Source of the DNA: Hymenobacter polaris
GTDB taxonomy: Bacteria; Bacteroidota; Bacteroidia; Cytophagales; Hymenobacteraceae
DNA: 64,000 nt
Assembly (NCBI RefSeq): GCF_012927305.1
Contig: NZ_JABBGH010000001.1
Location: forward strand, 434,001 to 498,000
Direction: 5' to 3'
Under the pieces are notes generated by a model that was not told where the DNA came from, did no database searches, and saw only the letters and a list, made by a program, of their open reading frames with translations. This document shows, in pieces, positions 48,400-57,869 of this stretch. A program made the position numbers and the translations under genes. Position 1 is the first letter of the stretch. Each line of letters begins with the position of its first letter.

Positions 48400-50121
48400 T
48401 TGAAACCCCTCCACTGGGCCCTGCTAGGCCTCTTTGTTTTTCTACTACCGGTGCTGCTGCTGGGCCGCCACGCCTACGTGCTCATCCACGACTGCCTGGA
48501 CACCGAAATCAGCCTGGTGTACCTGCTAGCCAAGCGGCACCTGGCGTTTGCCTACGGGCCCGGCATGGTGGTGCCCGAGGTGATGAATGGTATTCCGCGC
48601 AATGCGCTGCGGCCGGGGCTCAGCGCTACGATGCTCATTTATAGCCTGGTAAGCGAGCCGTGGCGGGCCTACTTGGTGCAGCAGGCGCTGGTGCGCCTAG
48701 GGGGGCTGCTGGCTATGTACTGGCTGCTGCGCGGCTACGGCCTGCGCCAGCCGAGGCAGCGCGGGCTGGCCGCCGCCGTGGCCCTGGCCTGGGCCACGCT
48801 GCCCGTGTACAGCATCTACGGCCTCACGGTGCTGGGGCAGCCGGCGCTGCTGCGGGCGGCGCTAGACTTGCGGCGCGGCCGGCACCTAGGGGTAGCCTAC
48901 GCGGTATGCGGGGTGTTTCCGCTGTGGTCGAGCTTCGTGTACGTGGGGCCGTTTATCGCGGTGGTGTGGGGCGGGTTTCTGGCGCTCGACGTGGGGCGGC
49001 GCGGGCGGGCGGCCTGGGCGAGCACCTGGCGCGGGGCAGCGGGCCTAGGGCTGCTGCTGGCCGTATACGTGGTGGTAGAGTGGCCCCTATTTTACTCGCT
49101 GCTGGTAGCCAAGCAGTTCGTGTCGCACCGCACCGAGTTCGATTATCAGCGCCTGGTGCCGCACGGCGTGGGCGTGGGGCTGCACGAGGCCGCGCGGTTT
49201 TTCTTGGTGGGGCAGTACCACGCCAGCCCGTTCTTTCGAGGCGTGGTGCTGCTGGCCCTCGGGCTGGCCTGGCGCCAAACCAGCGGCCCGGCGCGGGCGC
49301 AGCTGGTGCGCCGGGCGGGCGCCTTGCTGCTGGTCATGGCCGGGCTGGCGCTGTTTTGCGGGTTTGCCCTGCAGCTGGCGGGTGCCTGGCAGCACCAGTT
49401 GCCGCTGCTCACGGCCTTCAACTTTAACCGCTTTCACTTCCTGTTTTCGCTGGGCTGGTTTATGGTACTGGTGCTGAGCTTGCGCGAGCTGCCGCTGGGG
49501 CAGCCGGGCGCGGCGCGGCTCGCCTACGGGCTGGTAGGGCTGCAATTCTTGGTGGCTCTGCCGCTCAATGAGGAATATATCAACAATTTACGCCTGGCCC
49601 TGGGGCGCCCCAACCCGGCCGCGCCCAGCTACGCGGCCTTTGTGGCGCCCAAGCTGCTGGGGCAGGTGCGCGCCTTCATCGAGCGTCAAACCGGGCAGGC
49701 GCCGGCCGCCTACCGGGTGGCCAGCCTGGGGCTGCCGCCGGCCGTGGCCCAGCTCAACGGCTTTTACACCCTCGACAGCAACCAGAACAGCTACCCGCTG
49801 CCCTACAAGCACGCCTTCCGGCCCCTCATCGCCGGCGAGCTGGCCAAGAGCCCCGAGCTGGAAACCTACTTCGACGCCTGGGGCAACCGCTGCTACGTGG
49901 AAGCCGCCGAGCTGGGCCGCCACTACCTCATTGCCAAGCAGCCAGCACGCACGGTGCGGCACTTTGCCTTCGGGGCCGCGCAGTTTAAGCAGCTGGACGG
50001 GCGCTACCTGCTGGCCGCCGTGCGCCTCGAAAATCCCGCCGAAAGCCACTTGCGCCTGCTGGGTGTGTTCGACGACTCGGAAGCCTACTGGCGGCTGTAT
50101 CTATACGAGGTGGCCCCCTAG
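48400..50121 (+). CDS. Multi-pass membrane protein, unknown
   Basis: 573 residues from a TTG start. About ten hydrophobic helices in the first ~400 residues (WALLGLFVFLLPVLLLG, GGLLAMYWLLRGYGL, AVCGVFPLWSSFVYVGPFIA, GLLLAVYVVVEW, LLLVMAGLALFCGFALQLAG), then a soluble C-terminal domain of about 150 residues containing GFYTLDSNQNSYPLPYKHAF. An early DTEISLVYLLAK segment with acidic residues resembles the first periplasmic loop of GT-C glycosyltransferase-like or YfhO-like proteins. Not identified; envelope polysaccharide or lipid glycosylation is a guess. Confidence 0.72.
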   Translation: MKPLHWALLGLFVFLLPVLLLGRHAYVLIHDCLDTEISLVYLLAKRHLAFAYGPGMVVPEVMNGIPRNALRPGLSATMLIYSLVSEPWRAYLVQQALVRLGGLLAMYWLLRGYGLRQPRQRGLAAAVALAWATLPVYSIYGLTVLGQPALLRAALDLRRGRHLGVAYAVCGVFPLWSSFVYVGPFIAVVWGGFLALDVGRRGRAAWASTWRGAAGLGLLLAVYVVVEWPLFYSLLVAKQFVSHRTEFDYQRLVPHGVGVGLHEAARFFLVGQYHASPFFRGVVLLALGLAWRQTSGPARAQLVRRAGALLLVMAGLALFCGFALQLAGAWQHQLPLLTAFNFNRFHFLFSLGWFMVLVLSLRELPLGQPGAARLAYGLVGLQFLVALPLNEEYINNLRLALGRPNPAAPSYAAFVAPKLLGQVRAFIERQTGQAPAAYRVASLGLPPAVAQLNGFYTLDSNQNSYPLPYKHAFRPLIAGELAKSPELETYFDAWGNRCYVEAAELGRHYLIAKQPARTVRHFAFGAAQFKQLDGRYLLAAVRLENPAESHLRLLGVFDDSEAYWRLYLYEVAP

Positions 50122-50148
50122 GCCCGCCCGCAGAAGTAACGCAGTTTC

Positions 50149-50183
50149 GCCGTAGTGGTGGGGCTATGGGGCCACCCCTACGG
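50149..50183. other. Imperfect hairpin in the 360-base gap before ftsK
   Basis: GCCGTAGTGGTGGGGC faces GGCCACCCCTACGGC with mismatches. The T-rich run after it is weak, so it may terminate the preceding gene or be a structured leader. The remainder of 50122-50481 holds two CCTAGG motifs and no supported gene. Confidence 0.4.
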
Positions 50184-50448
50184 CATACTTCCTCTTTTTG
50201 CTCGGTAGCGGCGAGGCGGTGCGCCCAGCGCCCAGCCGCTACCAGCCGGCGGTGCAGGCGGTAGGGGGAGATAAGCCTGCTCCGCGCTAGCCTCTCGAAA
50301 GGGCCCTAGGGCTGCTCATGTCAGTCGCGCAACAACGAGCAAACCAGCTTCCTGAGCTACTGACCTGGCCTGAGGCACCGCCGAACCAAGCGCCCGGCGG
50401 CCGCGGCGCACCCCGGCCGCGCCGCCCCCAAAACCGCCGGGGCTGGCG

Positions 50449-50456
50449 TAGATTTG
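50449..50456 (+). promoter_or_regulatory. Candidate -7 box (TAgaTTTG) for ftsK
   Basis: TAGATTTG fits TAnnTTTG, 26 bases before the ftsK ATG. No TTG element is visible at -33. Confidence 0.4.
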
Positions 50457-50481
50457 GGTTTTCTGCTTCGACTTTTCGCGA

Positions 50482-53400
50482 ATGGCCACCAATAGCTACC
50501 GCAACCCCGCCAGCGGCCCCGCGCCCGCCAACCGCCCCGTGCCGCCGGCCGGCAGCGGCGAGCCCGCCCGGCCCCGCGGCAATACGCCCCGCCCGGCGCC
50601 GGGCCCGGCGGGCGCCCCGCCCCGCGAGGAAGCGCCGGCGCCCAAAGCCGCCCGCGCCGCTGCCCCGCGCCCGGCCCCTAGGCCCGCCGCCAGCGCCAAA
50701 GCCGCGCCCGCTAAGGCCGCCGCCCCGCGCCCGGCCCGGAGTGGCCCGCCCGCCTTCGTGCGGCAAGTAGGGGAGGTGCTGCGCGACCGGCGCTTTCACC
50801 TGCTCATCGGGTTTGGGCTGCTGCTAGGCTCGCTCTACCTCACCATTGCCTTCACCTCGTTTCTGCTGAGCGGGCGCGCCGACCAGAGCGTGGTGGCGGC
50901 CCTAGGCACCGTGCCCGTAAAAGAAGCGGGCGCCGAAACCAGCAACTGGCTGGGGCTGCTCGGGGCCTGGCTGGCCGAGAAGATTATTTACCGCGGCTTC
51001 GGGGTAGCGGCCTACGCGCTCATTCCGCTGGTGTTCTTCCTAGGGTATAAAATAGTGTTTCGGCGAGCGGGCGGCTCGGTTAGCTACGCGCTGGCGCTCA
51101 GCTTATTCAGTATCCTTTGGGCGAGCACGTTGCTGGGCTACGTGGTGGTGCAGCTGGGCCAGCCCGACGCGGCCGGCAGCCTGCCCGACCCCGGCCAGGC
51201 CCACCGCCTCGACTGGCTGAGTGGCGGCGCGGGCTACGAGCTGGCTTCGTGGCTGTACTCGCTGCTGGGCTGGGGCACGGTGCTGCTGCTGGCCTTTGGG
51301 CTGATAATGTTTGTCGTCTTCTTCTTCAACGTCACCAGCCTCAACCTGGGCCTGGGTAGCCGCGAAGAAGCAGAAGACGACCTGGAAGACGCCGAAGCGG
51401 AAGTGCCCGCCGAAGCGTCTCGCCCGGTAGCCAGCCCCGCGCCAAGCTACGCCGCCCCGGCCGCCAGCGCCCCCGCCGCTGCCGCAGCCACCGATGCCCC
51501 GCAGGAGTTTGAGCCGGCGCCCCGCCCCGCGGCCCCTAGGGCCCCTGCCGCCGCCCCGGCCCTGAGCCTGGAAATTGCCGAGCCGGCCGCCGAGCCAACA
51601 CCTGTAGCGGTGCCGCTGGCCGCGCCGCTCGTCGCCGCCGCGCTGGCGGGCGAGGCCGTGGCGTTGTCGCCCGCGGTGGCCCTAGGGCCCCTGGCCGCCA
51701 CAGCCGCCGCCAGCTCCGGCGCTGCCAGCAGCGGTCCCGCATTCTCGTTTGAGCTGCCCACGCCCGAGCCGGAAGTGGCCCCGCTGGCCGCCAGCATTCC
51801 TACCCCGCTCTCGCTGGCCGACTTAGCCGATGGGCCCCTGCCGGCCCGCAGCTTGCCGCTCGCCCCGGCGGCCGGCGCGCCCGCGGCCAAGCTGGAAATC
51901 ACCATTCCGAGCCGCGACGACCTCGACCCGAACGCCGGCGCCGACATTGCGGCGGTGGCCGACGAGGACGAGGACGCCGACGTGATGCCCGACGTCAACT
52001 ACGACCCCACGCTCGACCTCTCGCGCTACGTGTACCCCACCCTGGACTTGCTCAACGACTACGGCGTGCCCAAGGCCCAGGTGACCAAGGAGGAGCTGGA
52101 AGCCAACAAGGACCGCATCGTGGAAACGCTGGGGCACTACGGCATCAGCATTGCCAGCATCAAGGCCACCATCGGCCCCACGGTCACGCTCTACGAAATC
52201 GTGCCCGACGCCGGCATCCGCATCTCCAAAATCAAGAGTCTGGAGGATGATATTGCCCTGAGCCTGGCCGCGTTGGGTATTCGCATTATCGCGCCCATTC
52301 CGGGCAAGGGCACCATCGGCATTGAGGTGCCCAATACCAAGAAGGAGATGGTGAGCATCCGCTCGGTGCTGGGCTCGGAGAAATTTGCCCGCACCGAGAT
52401 GGACTTGCCGGTGGCCTTCGGACGCACCATCACCAACGAGGTGTTCGTGGCCGACTTGGCCAAGATGCCCCACCTGCTGATGGCCGGCGCCACGGGCCAG
52501 GGCAAGTCGGTGGGCCTCAACGTCATCCTGGCCTCGCTGCTCTACAAGCGCCACCCCGCGCAGCTCAAGTTCGTGCTCGTCGACCCCAAGAAGGTGGAGC
52601 TGAGCATCTTCAACAAGATTGAGCGGCACTTTCTGGCCAAGCTGCCCGATGTGGAGGAGCCCATCATCACGGACACCAAAAAGGTGGTGCACACGCTCAA
52701 CTCGCTGTGCATGGAGATGGACCGGCGCTACGACCTGCTGAAGGAAGCCGGCTGCCGCAACCTGAAGGAGTACAACGCCAAGTTCGTGGAGCGACGGCTC
52801 AACCCCAAGAAGGGTCACCGCTTTTTACCTTTCATCGTGCTGGTGATTGACGAGCTGGCCGACCTGATGATGACGGCCGGCAAGGAAGTGGAAACCCCCA
52901 TTGCGCGCCTGGCCCAGCTGGCCCGCGCCATCGGCATCCACCTCATCGTGGCTACCCAGCGCCCTTCGGTGAACGTGATTACGGGCATCATCAAAGCCAA
53001 CTTTCCGTGCCGGATTTCCTTTAAGGTGACCAGCAAAATCGACTCGCGCACCATCCTCGACACCGGCGGGGCCGACCAGCTCATTGGGCAGGGCGATATG
53101 CTGTTCTCGGCCGGCTCCGACCTGATTCGGGTGCAGTGCGCCTTTATCGACACGCCCGAGGTGGACCGCGTGTGCGACTACATCGGCGAGCAGCAGGGCT
53201 ACGCCGACGCCTACCTGCTGCCCGAAGTGGCCGGCGCCGACGGCGACGAGGGCAGCGGCAACGAGGAGCTAGACCCCAGCGAGCGCGACTCGATGTTTGC
53301 CGAGGCCGCCCGCTGCATCGTGCTGCACCAGCAGGGCTCCACGTCGCTCATTCAGCGCAAGCTCAAGCTGGGCTACAACCGCTCGGGCCGCCTCATGGAC

Positions 53401-53505
53401 CAGCTGCAGCAAGCGGGCATCGTGGGGCCGTTTGAGGGCAGCAAGGCCCGCGCCGTGCTGGTGCGCAGCGAAGACGAGTTGGAGGAACTGCTGAAAATTA
53501 TTTGA
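50482..53505 (+). CDS. ftsK: DNA translocase FtsK
   Basis: 1007 residues. A Pro/Ala-rich cytoplasmic start (1-90) precedes four membrane helices (about 105-285). A ~230-residue Ala/Pro/Glu-rich linker follows. The motor domain (from about 500) has Walker A GATGQGKS at 669-676 and the Walker B strand IVLVIDELADLMM. The C-terminal winged-helix gamma domain is seen in SLIQRKLKLGYNRSGRLMDQ. It pumps chromosome ends apart at the division septum and activates XerCD; xerD is nearby. The ftsK-lolA order is typical for Bacteroidota as I recall. Confidence 0.96.
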   Translation: MATNSYRNPASGPAPANRPVPPAGSGEPARPRGNTPRPAPGPAGAPPREEAPAPKAARAAAPRPAPRPAASAKAAPAKAAAPRPARSGPPAFVRQVGEVLRDRRFHLLIGFGLLLGSLYLTIAFTSFLLSGRADQSVVAALGTVPVKEAGAETSNWLGLLGAWLAEKIIYRGFGVAAYALIPLVFFLGYKIVFRRAGGSVSYALALSLFSILWASTLLGYVVVQLGQPDAAGSLPDPGQAHRLDWLSGGAGYELASWLYSLLGWGTVLLLAFGLIMFVVFFFNVTSLNLGLGSREEAEDDLEDAEAEVPAEASRPVASPAPSYAAPAASAPAAAAATDAPQEFEPAPRPAAPRAPAAAPALSLEIAEPAAEPTPVAVPLAAPLVAAALAGEAVALSPAVALGPLAATAAASSGAASSGPAFSFELPTPEPEVAPLAASIPTPLSLADLADGPLPARSLPLAPAAGAPAAKLEITIPSRDDLDPNAGADIAAVADEDEDADVMPDVNYDPTLDLSRYVYPTLDLLNDYGVPKAQVTKEELEANKDRIVETLGHYGISIASIKATIGPTVTLYEIVPDAGIRISKIKSLEDDIALSLAALGIRIIAPIPGKGTIGIEVPNTKKEMVSIRSVLGSEKFARTEMDLPVAFGRTITNEVFVADLAKMPHLLMAGATGQGKSVGLNVILASLLYKRHPAQLKFVLVDPKKVELSIFNKIERHFLAKLPDVEEPIITDTKKVVHTLNSLCMEMDRRYDLLKEAGCRNLKEYNAKFVERRLNPKKGHRFLPFIVLVIDELADLMMTAGKEVETPIARLAQLARAIGIHLIVATQRPSVNVITGIIKANFPCRISFKVTSKIDSRTILDTGGADQLIGQGDMLFSAGSDLIRVQCAFIDTPEVDRVCDYIGEQQGYADAYLLPEVAGADGDEGSGNEELDPSERDSMFAEAARCIVLHQQGSTSLIQRKLKLGYNRSGRLMDQLQQAGIVGPFEGSKARAVLVRSEDELEELLKII

Positions 53506-53510
53506 GCAGC

Positions 53511-53572
53511 GGCCCAAACCAGCACGGCCGGCTGAGCTTCACTAAGCTCAGCCGGCCGTGCTGGTTTGGGCC
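53511..53572 (+). terminator. Perfect 29-base-arm hairpin after ftsK
   Basis: GGCCCAAACCAGCACGGCCG plus GCTGAGCTT pair perfectly with the right arm around CACT. There is no T tract directly after it, so it may act as an mRNA-stabilising or attenuating hairpin rather than a classical terminator between ftsK and lolA. Confidence 0.7.
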
Positions 53573-53646
53573 AAACACTTTGGCCCCGCTTTTGCGTATG
53601 CTAGCCCGCCCCGGCCCCCAACCCGCCGGGCTTTTTTCCTGAACCC

Positions 53647-54291
53647 ATGACCAAGAACTTTTCCCTGCTGGCGCTGGCCGCTACCCTAGCCCTGCCCGCC
53701 GCCGCGCAGCAAGACCCCGCCGCCGGCAAAATCCTGGACGCGGTAAGCGCCAAGTACACCGCCCTCAAGTCGTTCCAGGCCGGCTTTACCCAAACCCTGG
53801 AAAACCCCGCTGCCAAGCTCAAGCAGAACCTGAGCGGCGAAGTGACGGTGAGCGGCCAGCAGTATGCCCTGTCGGCCAACGGCCAGGAGGTGGTGAACGA
53901 CGGTAAAAACACTTACACCTACCTCAAAAACGAGAACGAGGTGAACATCACCGAGTCGGACCCCAAAAACCAGGATATGTCGCCGGCCCAGATGTACACC
54001 ATGTACAAGAAGGGCTATAAGTATCAGCTGCTCAAGCCAGTGAAGGAAGGCGGCATCACCTACGACCAGATTGAGCTGACGCCCGACAACAAAACCAACG
54101 ACGTGTTTAAGGTGGATATCTTGGTGAACCGGGCTGATAAGGCTATTAAGAGCGTGAAAACGTTCAAGAAGAACGGCACCCGCACTACCTTCACCCTCAA
54201 AAACTTCAAGCCCAACGTGCCCGTGACGGCCAGCACCTTCACCTTCGACAAAGCCAAGCACCCCGGCGTGAAGGTGATTGACCTGCGCTAG
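53647..54291 (+). CDS. lolA: LolA-like outer membrane lipoprotein carrier
   Basis: 214 residues with signal peptide (MTKNFSLLALAATLALPAAA) and a LolA-fold half-barrel: ILDAVSAKYTALKSFQAGFT, KQNLSGEVTVSGQQYAL, GKNTYTYLKNENEVNITE, YQIELTPDNK-type strand (TYDQIELTPDNKTNDVF), and FTLKNFKPNVPVTASTFTF. It is expected to ferry lipoproteins across the periplasm. It lies just downstream of ftsK. Confidence 0.87.
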   Translation: MTKNFSLLALAATLALPAAAQQDPAAGKILDAVSAKYTALKSFQAGFTQTLENPAAKLKQNLSGEVTVSGQQYALSANGQEVVNDGKNTYTYLKNENEVNITESDPKNQDMSPAQMYTMYKKGYKYQLLKPVKEGGITYDQIELTPDNKTNDVFKVDILVNRADKAIKSVKTFKKNGTRTTFTLKNFKPNVPVTASTFTFDKAKHPGVKVIDLR

Positions 54292-54335
54292 TATCGCTTA
54301 GCTCCTGGCAAATTCCCTAGGGTAATTCCAGCCGC

Positions 54336-54371
54336 AAAGGGCTCGCTTCTTCGGAAGCGGGCCCTTTTTTT
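54336..54371 (+). terminator. Hairpin terminator after lolA
   Basis: AAAGGGCTCGCTTC pairs with GAAGCGGGCCCTTT with one mismatch around TTCG, followed by T4; a textbook intrinsic terminator. Confidence 0.9.
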
Positions 54372-54418
54372 GGGCGGCTTGGTAGCCGGGCCCTGGCTGC
54401 TGGCGAGCGGCCGCGGGT

Positions 54419-54426
54419 TACATTTG
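54419..54426 (+). promoter_or_regulatory. Candidate -7 box (TAcaTTTG) for the DUF2851 gene
   Basis: TACATTTG lies six bases before the chosen ATG, implying a nearly leaderless mRNA if used. No -33 TTG at the right distance. Confidence 0.4.
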
Positions 54427-54432
54427 CCCTCT

Positions 54433-55749
54433 ATGCGCGAGGATTTTCTGCACTACGCCTGGCAGCACCAGTACTTCGATAAAACCGACCTGCGCACCAC
54501 CGGTGGCGAGGAAATCCAGGTGCTGCGCCCCGGCCAGCGCAACGCCGACGCGGGCCCCGACTTTCTGAACGCGCGTCTGCGCCTGGGGGAAGTGGAGTGG
54601 AACGGGGCCGTGGAAATCCACCTGCGGGCTTCGGACTGGCAGCGCCACCACCACCAGACCGACCAGAAGTACGACCAGGTAGTATTGCACGTGGTGCTGA
54701 CGGCCGACGCCGATGTGCGCCGCACCAACGGCAGCCTGATACCAGCCCTGCCCCTAGGGCCCCGGCTGGCGCCCGACCTGCTGGCGCGCTACGAGGCGCT
54801 GGTGCAGGCCCCGCCGGCCGCCGCGCTGCCCTGCGCCCCGCTGCTACCCCAAGTACCCATGCTGACGCGCACCATGATGACCGAGCGGGCCCTGCTGGAG
54901 CGCGTCGAGCGCAAGGCCGACACGCTAGCTACGCTGCACGAGCACCTGGGCCACGACTGGGAGGCTACCGCCTACCACGCCCTGATGGCGGCCTTTGGCT
55001 TTCAAAAAAACAGCGAGCCCCTGGGCCGCTTGGCTAAGGCCGTGCCGCTGGCCGTGCTGCGCCGCCACCGCCACGACGCGCGCCAGTTGGAGGCGCTGCT
55101 GTTTGGGCAGGCCGGCTTTTTGGTGGAAAATGAAGAAACCCAGGGCGACGCCTACCTAACCGACCGGCGGCAGGAGCACGAGTTTTTGCGCCACAAGTAC
55201 GGGCTGGCCGAGGTGGCGCTGGCTGCCCACGAGTGGAACTACCTGCGCCTGCGGCCGGCCAACTTCCCGGCCGTGCGCCTGGGGCAGCTGGTGGGGCTGC
55301 TACACCGCCGCCCGGCCCTGTTCGACGCCCTGTTGACGGCCACCAGCGTGGCGGCCCTGGGGGAGTTTTTTGCCGGCGCCCCCGCCCCCGACTACTGGCG
55401 CCAGCACTACCGGCCGGGCCGTGCGGGCAAGGTGCCGGCGCTGGGCAAAAGCAGCATTGAGCTGCTCATTACCAACGTGGTAGTGCCCCTGCGGGTGGCC
55501 TACGCCCACCACACCGGCCAGCCCGAGCTGGTGGAAAGCAGCGTAGGCCTGCTCAGCCAGCTGCCCGCCGAGCACAACCAGTACACCGACCTCTACGCCA
55601 GCCTAGGCTTCGAGCACCGCACGGCCGCCGACTCGCAGGGGCTGCTGGCCCTGCACCAGGGCTACTGCCAGCCGCGGCGCTGCCTGCATTGCGCCATCGG
55701 GGCTAGGCTGGTGGGGGGCAGCGCGGGCCAGCTGCGCGTGGTGCGATGA
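54433..55749 (+). CDS. DUF2851 family protein
   Basis: ATG at 54433 gives 438 residues; the longer ORF would start inside the terminator region. DUF2851 blocks: MREDFLHYAWQHQYFDKTDL, RPGQRNADAGPDFLNARLRL, GAVEIHLRASDWQRHHHQTD, YDQVVLHVVLTAD, and a C-terminal Cys-rich end CQPRRCLHCAIG. Asp/His residues in the DAGPDF and EIHxxSDWxxH motifs suggest a nuclease-like active site, but the function is unknown. The next gene overlaps its stop by four bases (ATGATGA-type), so both are translated together. Confidence 0.88.
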   Translation: MREDFLHYAWQHQYFDKTDLRTTGGEEIQVLRPGQRNADAGPDFLNARLRLGEVEWNGAVEIHLRASDWQRHHHQTDQKYDQVVLHVVLTADADVRRTNGSLIPALPLGPRLAPDLLARYEALVQAPPAAALPCAPLLPQVPMLTRTMMTERALLERVERKADTLATLHEHLGHDWEATAYHALMAAFGFQKNSEPLGRLAKAVPLAVLRRHRHDARQLEALLFGQAGFLVENEETQGDAYLTDRRQEHEFLRHKYGLAEVALAAHEWNYLRLRPANFPAVRLGQLVGLLHRRPALFDALLTATSVAALGEFFAGAPAPDYWRQHYRPGRAGKVPALGKSSIELLITNVVVPLRVAYAHHTGQPELVESSVGLLSQLPAEHNQYTDLYASLGFEHRTAADSQGLLALHQGYCQPRRCLHCAIGARLVGGSAGQLRVVR

Positions 55750-57041
55750 TACCCTGGCTGTTGCTGGGGGGCCTTGGGCTGCTGCTGGCTTTTGCGGCCT
55801 GGCTGCGCTGGGCCTACCGCCAGGCCCCGCCCGAACTGCAAGGCTGGCTGCTACCGGCCCTGGCTGCGCGCCTGGCTGCCACGGCCGCCGCGGCCTACTG
55901 GCCCAGCCAGGATGCCCTGCACGCTAACGAGCAGGGCCAGCTGATTGCGGCGCGGCTACTGGCCCATCCCGGCCAGGCGCTGGCCCTATTGCAACGGCCT
56001 CGGTTCTACCAAAGCCTGACCGACACTGGCCAGGAGGTGTACCGCTGGAGCCAGACGCTGTTCTTCGACAAGCTGGTAGCGTTAGTTGCTCTGCTCAGTG
56101 GCAATGGCTTGTGGGCGAGCGCTGTATGTATAAGTATAGGGTGCTTTGTAGGGTGCTGGAGCCTGGTGGTGGCCGTGCGCCGGGCCCTGCCCCAGGCCAC
56201 GCCGCCGGCCGCCGTGCTGGCGTTTTTGCTCTGGCCTACCGTGCTGTGGTGGACGGGTGGACTGAATAAGGAAACCGTGCTGGTGGGGGCCGGGGCGGGG
56301 GTAGTGGCGCTGGTGTTGCCCCACCTCTACGGCGCGCCCGGCCGGGTGGCGCTGGGGTGGCCCCGGTGGCTGGGGCAGGTGCTGCTGGGCTTGCTACTGG
56401 CCTGGGTAATGACGCGGGTACGCTATTTTTTCGCGTTGCCCCTGCTGGGTGGGCTGGTGGCGCTGGCGGGCGTGCGCGCCGCCACCCGGCGCCATTGGCT
56501 GGGTGCCAGCTGGCTGGCCCAGGTAGGCGGCCTGCTGCTAGCCTTGGCCCTGCTGCTGGGCGTGGCCAGGGCCCTAGGGGGTGAGCTGCTGACTACCAGC
56601 TACTTCATGCGTGAAGTTAACCTCAACTACCACCACGGCCTGGCTACGTCTGGTGGCCGCCCTCACCTCGCATACGCCCACTGGCAGCCGACCGCGCTGG
56701 GCCTACTGGCGCACGCGCCCCAGGCCGTTGTCGAAACCCTGACTCGCCCCTGGCTGGGTGAAGCCGCCTGGCCTCAATACGTGGGCGCGGGCCTGGAAAA
56801 CGCCCTGCTTACGGCCCTGGTACTGCGGGCTTTGTGGGCCGCCGCCCGCGGGCGGCCAGGCCCGCTGCCGGTAGCGCTGGTAGCCATGCTACTGATTCAC
56901 TGCGTGTTGTTGGCCGCATTCATTGGCCTAAGTACTCCCAACCTGGGTACCCTCAACCGCTACCGCTCGGTGCTGCTGCCCTGGCTGCTGTGGCTGGTAC
57001 TGCAAGCGCCGGCGGCGCCCGCCAAGCAAGCAACGCACTAG
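55746..57041 (+). CDS. Multi-pass membrane protein, unknown
   Basis: 431 residues with about ten hydrophobic segments (PWLLLGGLGLLLAFAAWL, LVALVALLSGNGLWASAVC, LAFLLWPTVLWWTGGLNKE, VLLGLLLAWVMTRVRYFFAL, GGLLLALALLLGVARALG). The WWTGGLNKET segment next to a helix resembles the loop of EpsG/Wzy-like or glycosyltransferase-like membrane proteins in which a short acidic/Lys loop is conserved. Not identified. It is translationally coupled to the DUF2851 gene. Confidence 0.7.
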   Translation: MIPWLLLGGLGLLLAFAAWLRWAYRQAPPELQGWLLPALAARLAATAAAAYWPSQDALHANEQGQLIAARLLAHPGQALALLQRPRFYQSLTDTGQEVYRWSQTLFFDKLVALVALLSGNGLWASAVCISIGCFVGCWSLVVAVRRALPQATPPAAVLAFLLWPTVLWWTGGLNKETVLVGAGAGVVALVLPHLYGAPGRVALGWPRWLGQVLLGLLLAWVMTRVRYFFALPLLGGLVALAGVRAATRRHWLGASWLAQVGGLLLALALLLGVARALGGELLTTSYFMREVNLNYHHGLATSGGRPHLAYAHWQPTALGLLAHAPQAVVETLTRPWLGEAAWPQYVGAGLENALLTALVLRALWAAARGRPGPLPVALVAMLLIHCVLLAAFIGLSTPNLGTLNRYRSVLLPWLLWLVLQAPAAPAKQATH

Positions 57042-57125
57042 CTAGAACGTGCCTAGGCCCTAGGGGCACCCGTAGGGCTAAGGCTGGCTCGTTAGCGTGC
57101 GGGCCGCACTCCAGAGTCGTAGTCG

Positions 57126-57133
57126 TAACTTTG
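57126..57133 (+). promoter_or_regulatory. Candidate -7 box (TAacTTTG) for the acyltransferase gene
   Basis: TAACTTTG fits TAnnTTTG and lies six bases before the ATG at 57140. Short leader implied. Confidence 0.45.
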
Positions 57134-57139
57134 GGGTTT

Positions 57140-57772
57140 ATGGAAAATCCGGTTATCATTCTGGGCGGCCAAGCCGTGGGCACGGCGGCGCTCGATGCTT
57201 TTTTGTCGAACGACGTGGTGGTGTATTGCATTCTCGACGACGACCCCAAGCTGCACAGCACCGAACTGCTCGACGTGCCCGTGATGGGCAACACCGACGA
57301 CGGCGAGCTGCTGAAGCTGCTGGGCAAGAAGTGCGAGGTATTTGTAGCCACCGACGACGCGGCCAGCCGCCGCAGCCTCACCAAAATGCTGCACGACGAA
57401 TACGAGGTGGTGCCCGTCAATAGTATTCACCAGCGCGCCAGCGTATCAACCCACGCCGAAGTGGGCCACGGTATCTACGTGGGCCCCAACGCGGTAATTG
57501 CGGCCACCGCCAAGCTGGGCCAGGGCGTGCTGGTGGGCCCCAACGCCGTGGTGGAAGGCCGGGCTACGATGGGCGACTACGCCCAGCTGGGCACGGGCGC
57601 CCAAATCGGGGTAGGGGCCTCGGTGGGCGAAAACGCCTTTGTGGGTGCGGGCGCCGTGGTGGTGGCCGGCGTGAAGGTGGGCGACAAGGCCCGCGTGGGT
57701 GCCGGCTCGGTAGTGGTGGCCGACGTGCCCAAGGGCCAAACCGTATTCGGCAACCCCGCTAAGCCCGTTTAA
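57140..57772 (+). CDS. NeuD-like sugar O-acyltransferase (left-handed beta-helix)
   Basis: ATG at 57140 gives 210 residues. An N-terminal Rossmann-like PglD domain (VIILGGQAVGTAALDAFL; VYCILDDDPKLHSTELLDVP; VFVATDDAASRRSL) is followed by hexapeptide repeats forming a left-handed beta-helix (AEVGHGIYVGPNAVIAATAK, LGQGVLVGPNAVVEG, AQIGVGASVGENAFVGAGAV) and the terminal FGNPAKPV. This order matches the NeuD/PglD family that acetylates amino-sugars in surface glycans with acetyl-CoA. Confidence 0.88.
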   Translation: MENPVIILGGQAVGTAALDAFLSNDVVVYCILDDDPKLHSTELLDVPVMGNTDDGELLKLLGKKCEVFVATDDAASRRSLTKMLHDEYEVVPVNSIHQRASVSTHAEVGHGIYVGPNAVIAATAKLGQGVLVGPNAVVEGRATMGDYAQLGTGAQIGVGASVGENAFVGAGAVVVAGVKVGDKARVGAGSVVVADVPKGQTVFGNPAKPV

Positions 57773-57866
57773 TTAAAAATTGGGAGTTACAACTTATGAA
57801 TCGTCTTGCGTTGTCACTTAAGGCAATTATCACTTCATAATTTATAATTCAAAATTCATAATTAAA
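57771..57866. repeat. AT-rich imperfect inverted repeat
   Basis: AATTAAAAATTGGGAGTTAC on the left and TTATAATTCAAAATTCATAA on the right are partly complementary. It fills the gap before trhO and matches the AATTATGA-type sequence at 18539-18565. Confidence 0.55.
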
Positions 57867-57869
57867 GAA

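Noticed and set aside
51823..52818. Long antisense frame in ftsK
   Set aside because: Shadow of the ftsK motor domain in the opposite frame; no recognisable domain.
56834..57139. Upstream in-frame extension of the acyltransferase gene
   Set aside because: It overlaps the end of the membrane-protein gene in another frame and lacks homology; the PglD-type N-terminus begins at 57140.
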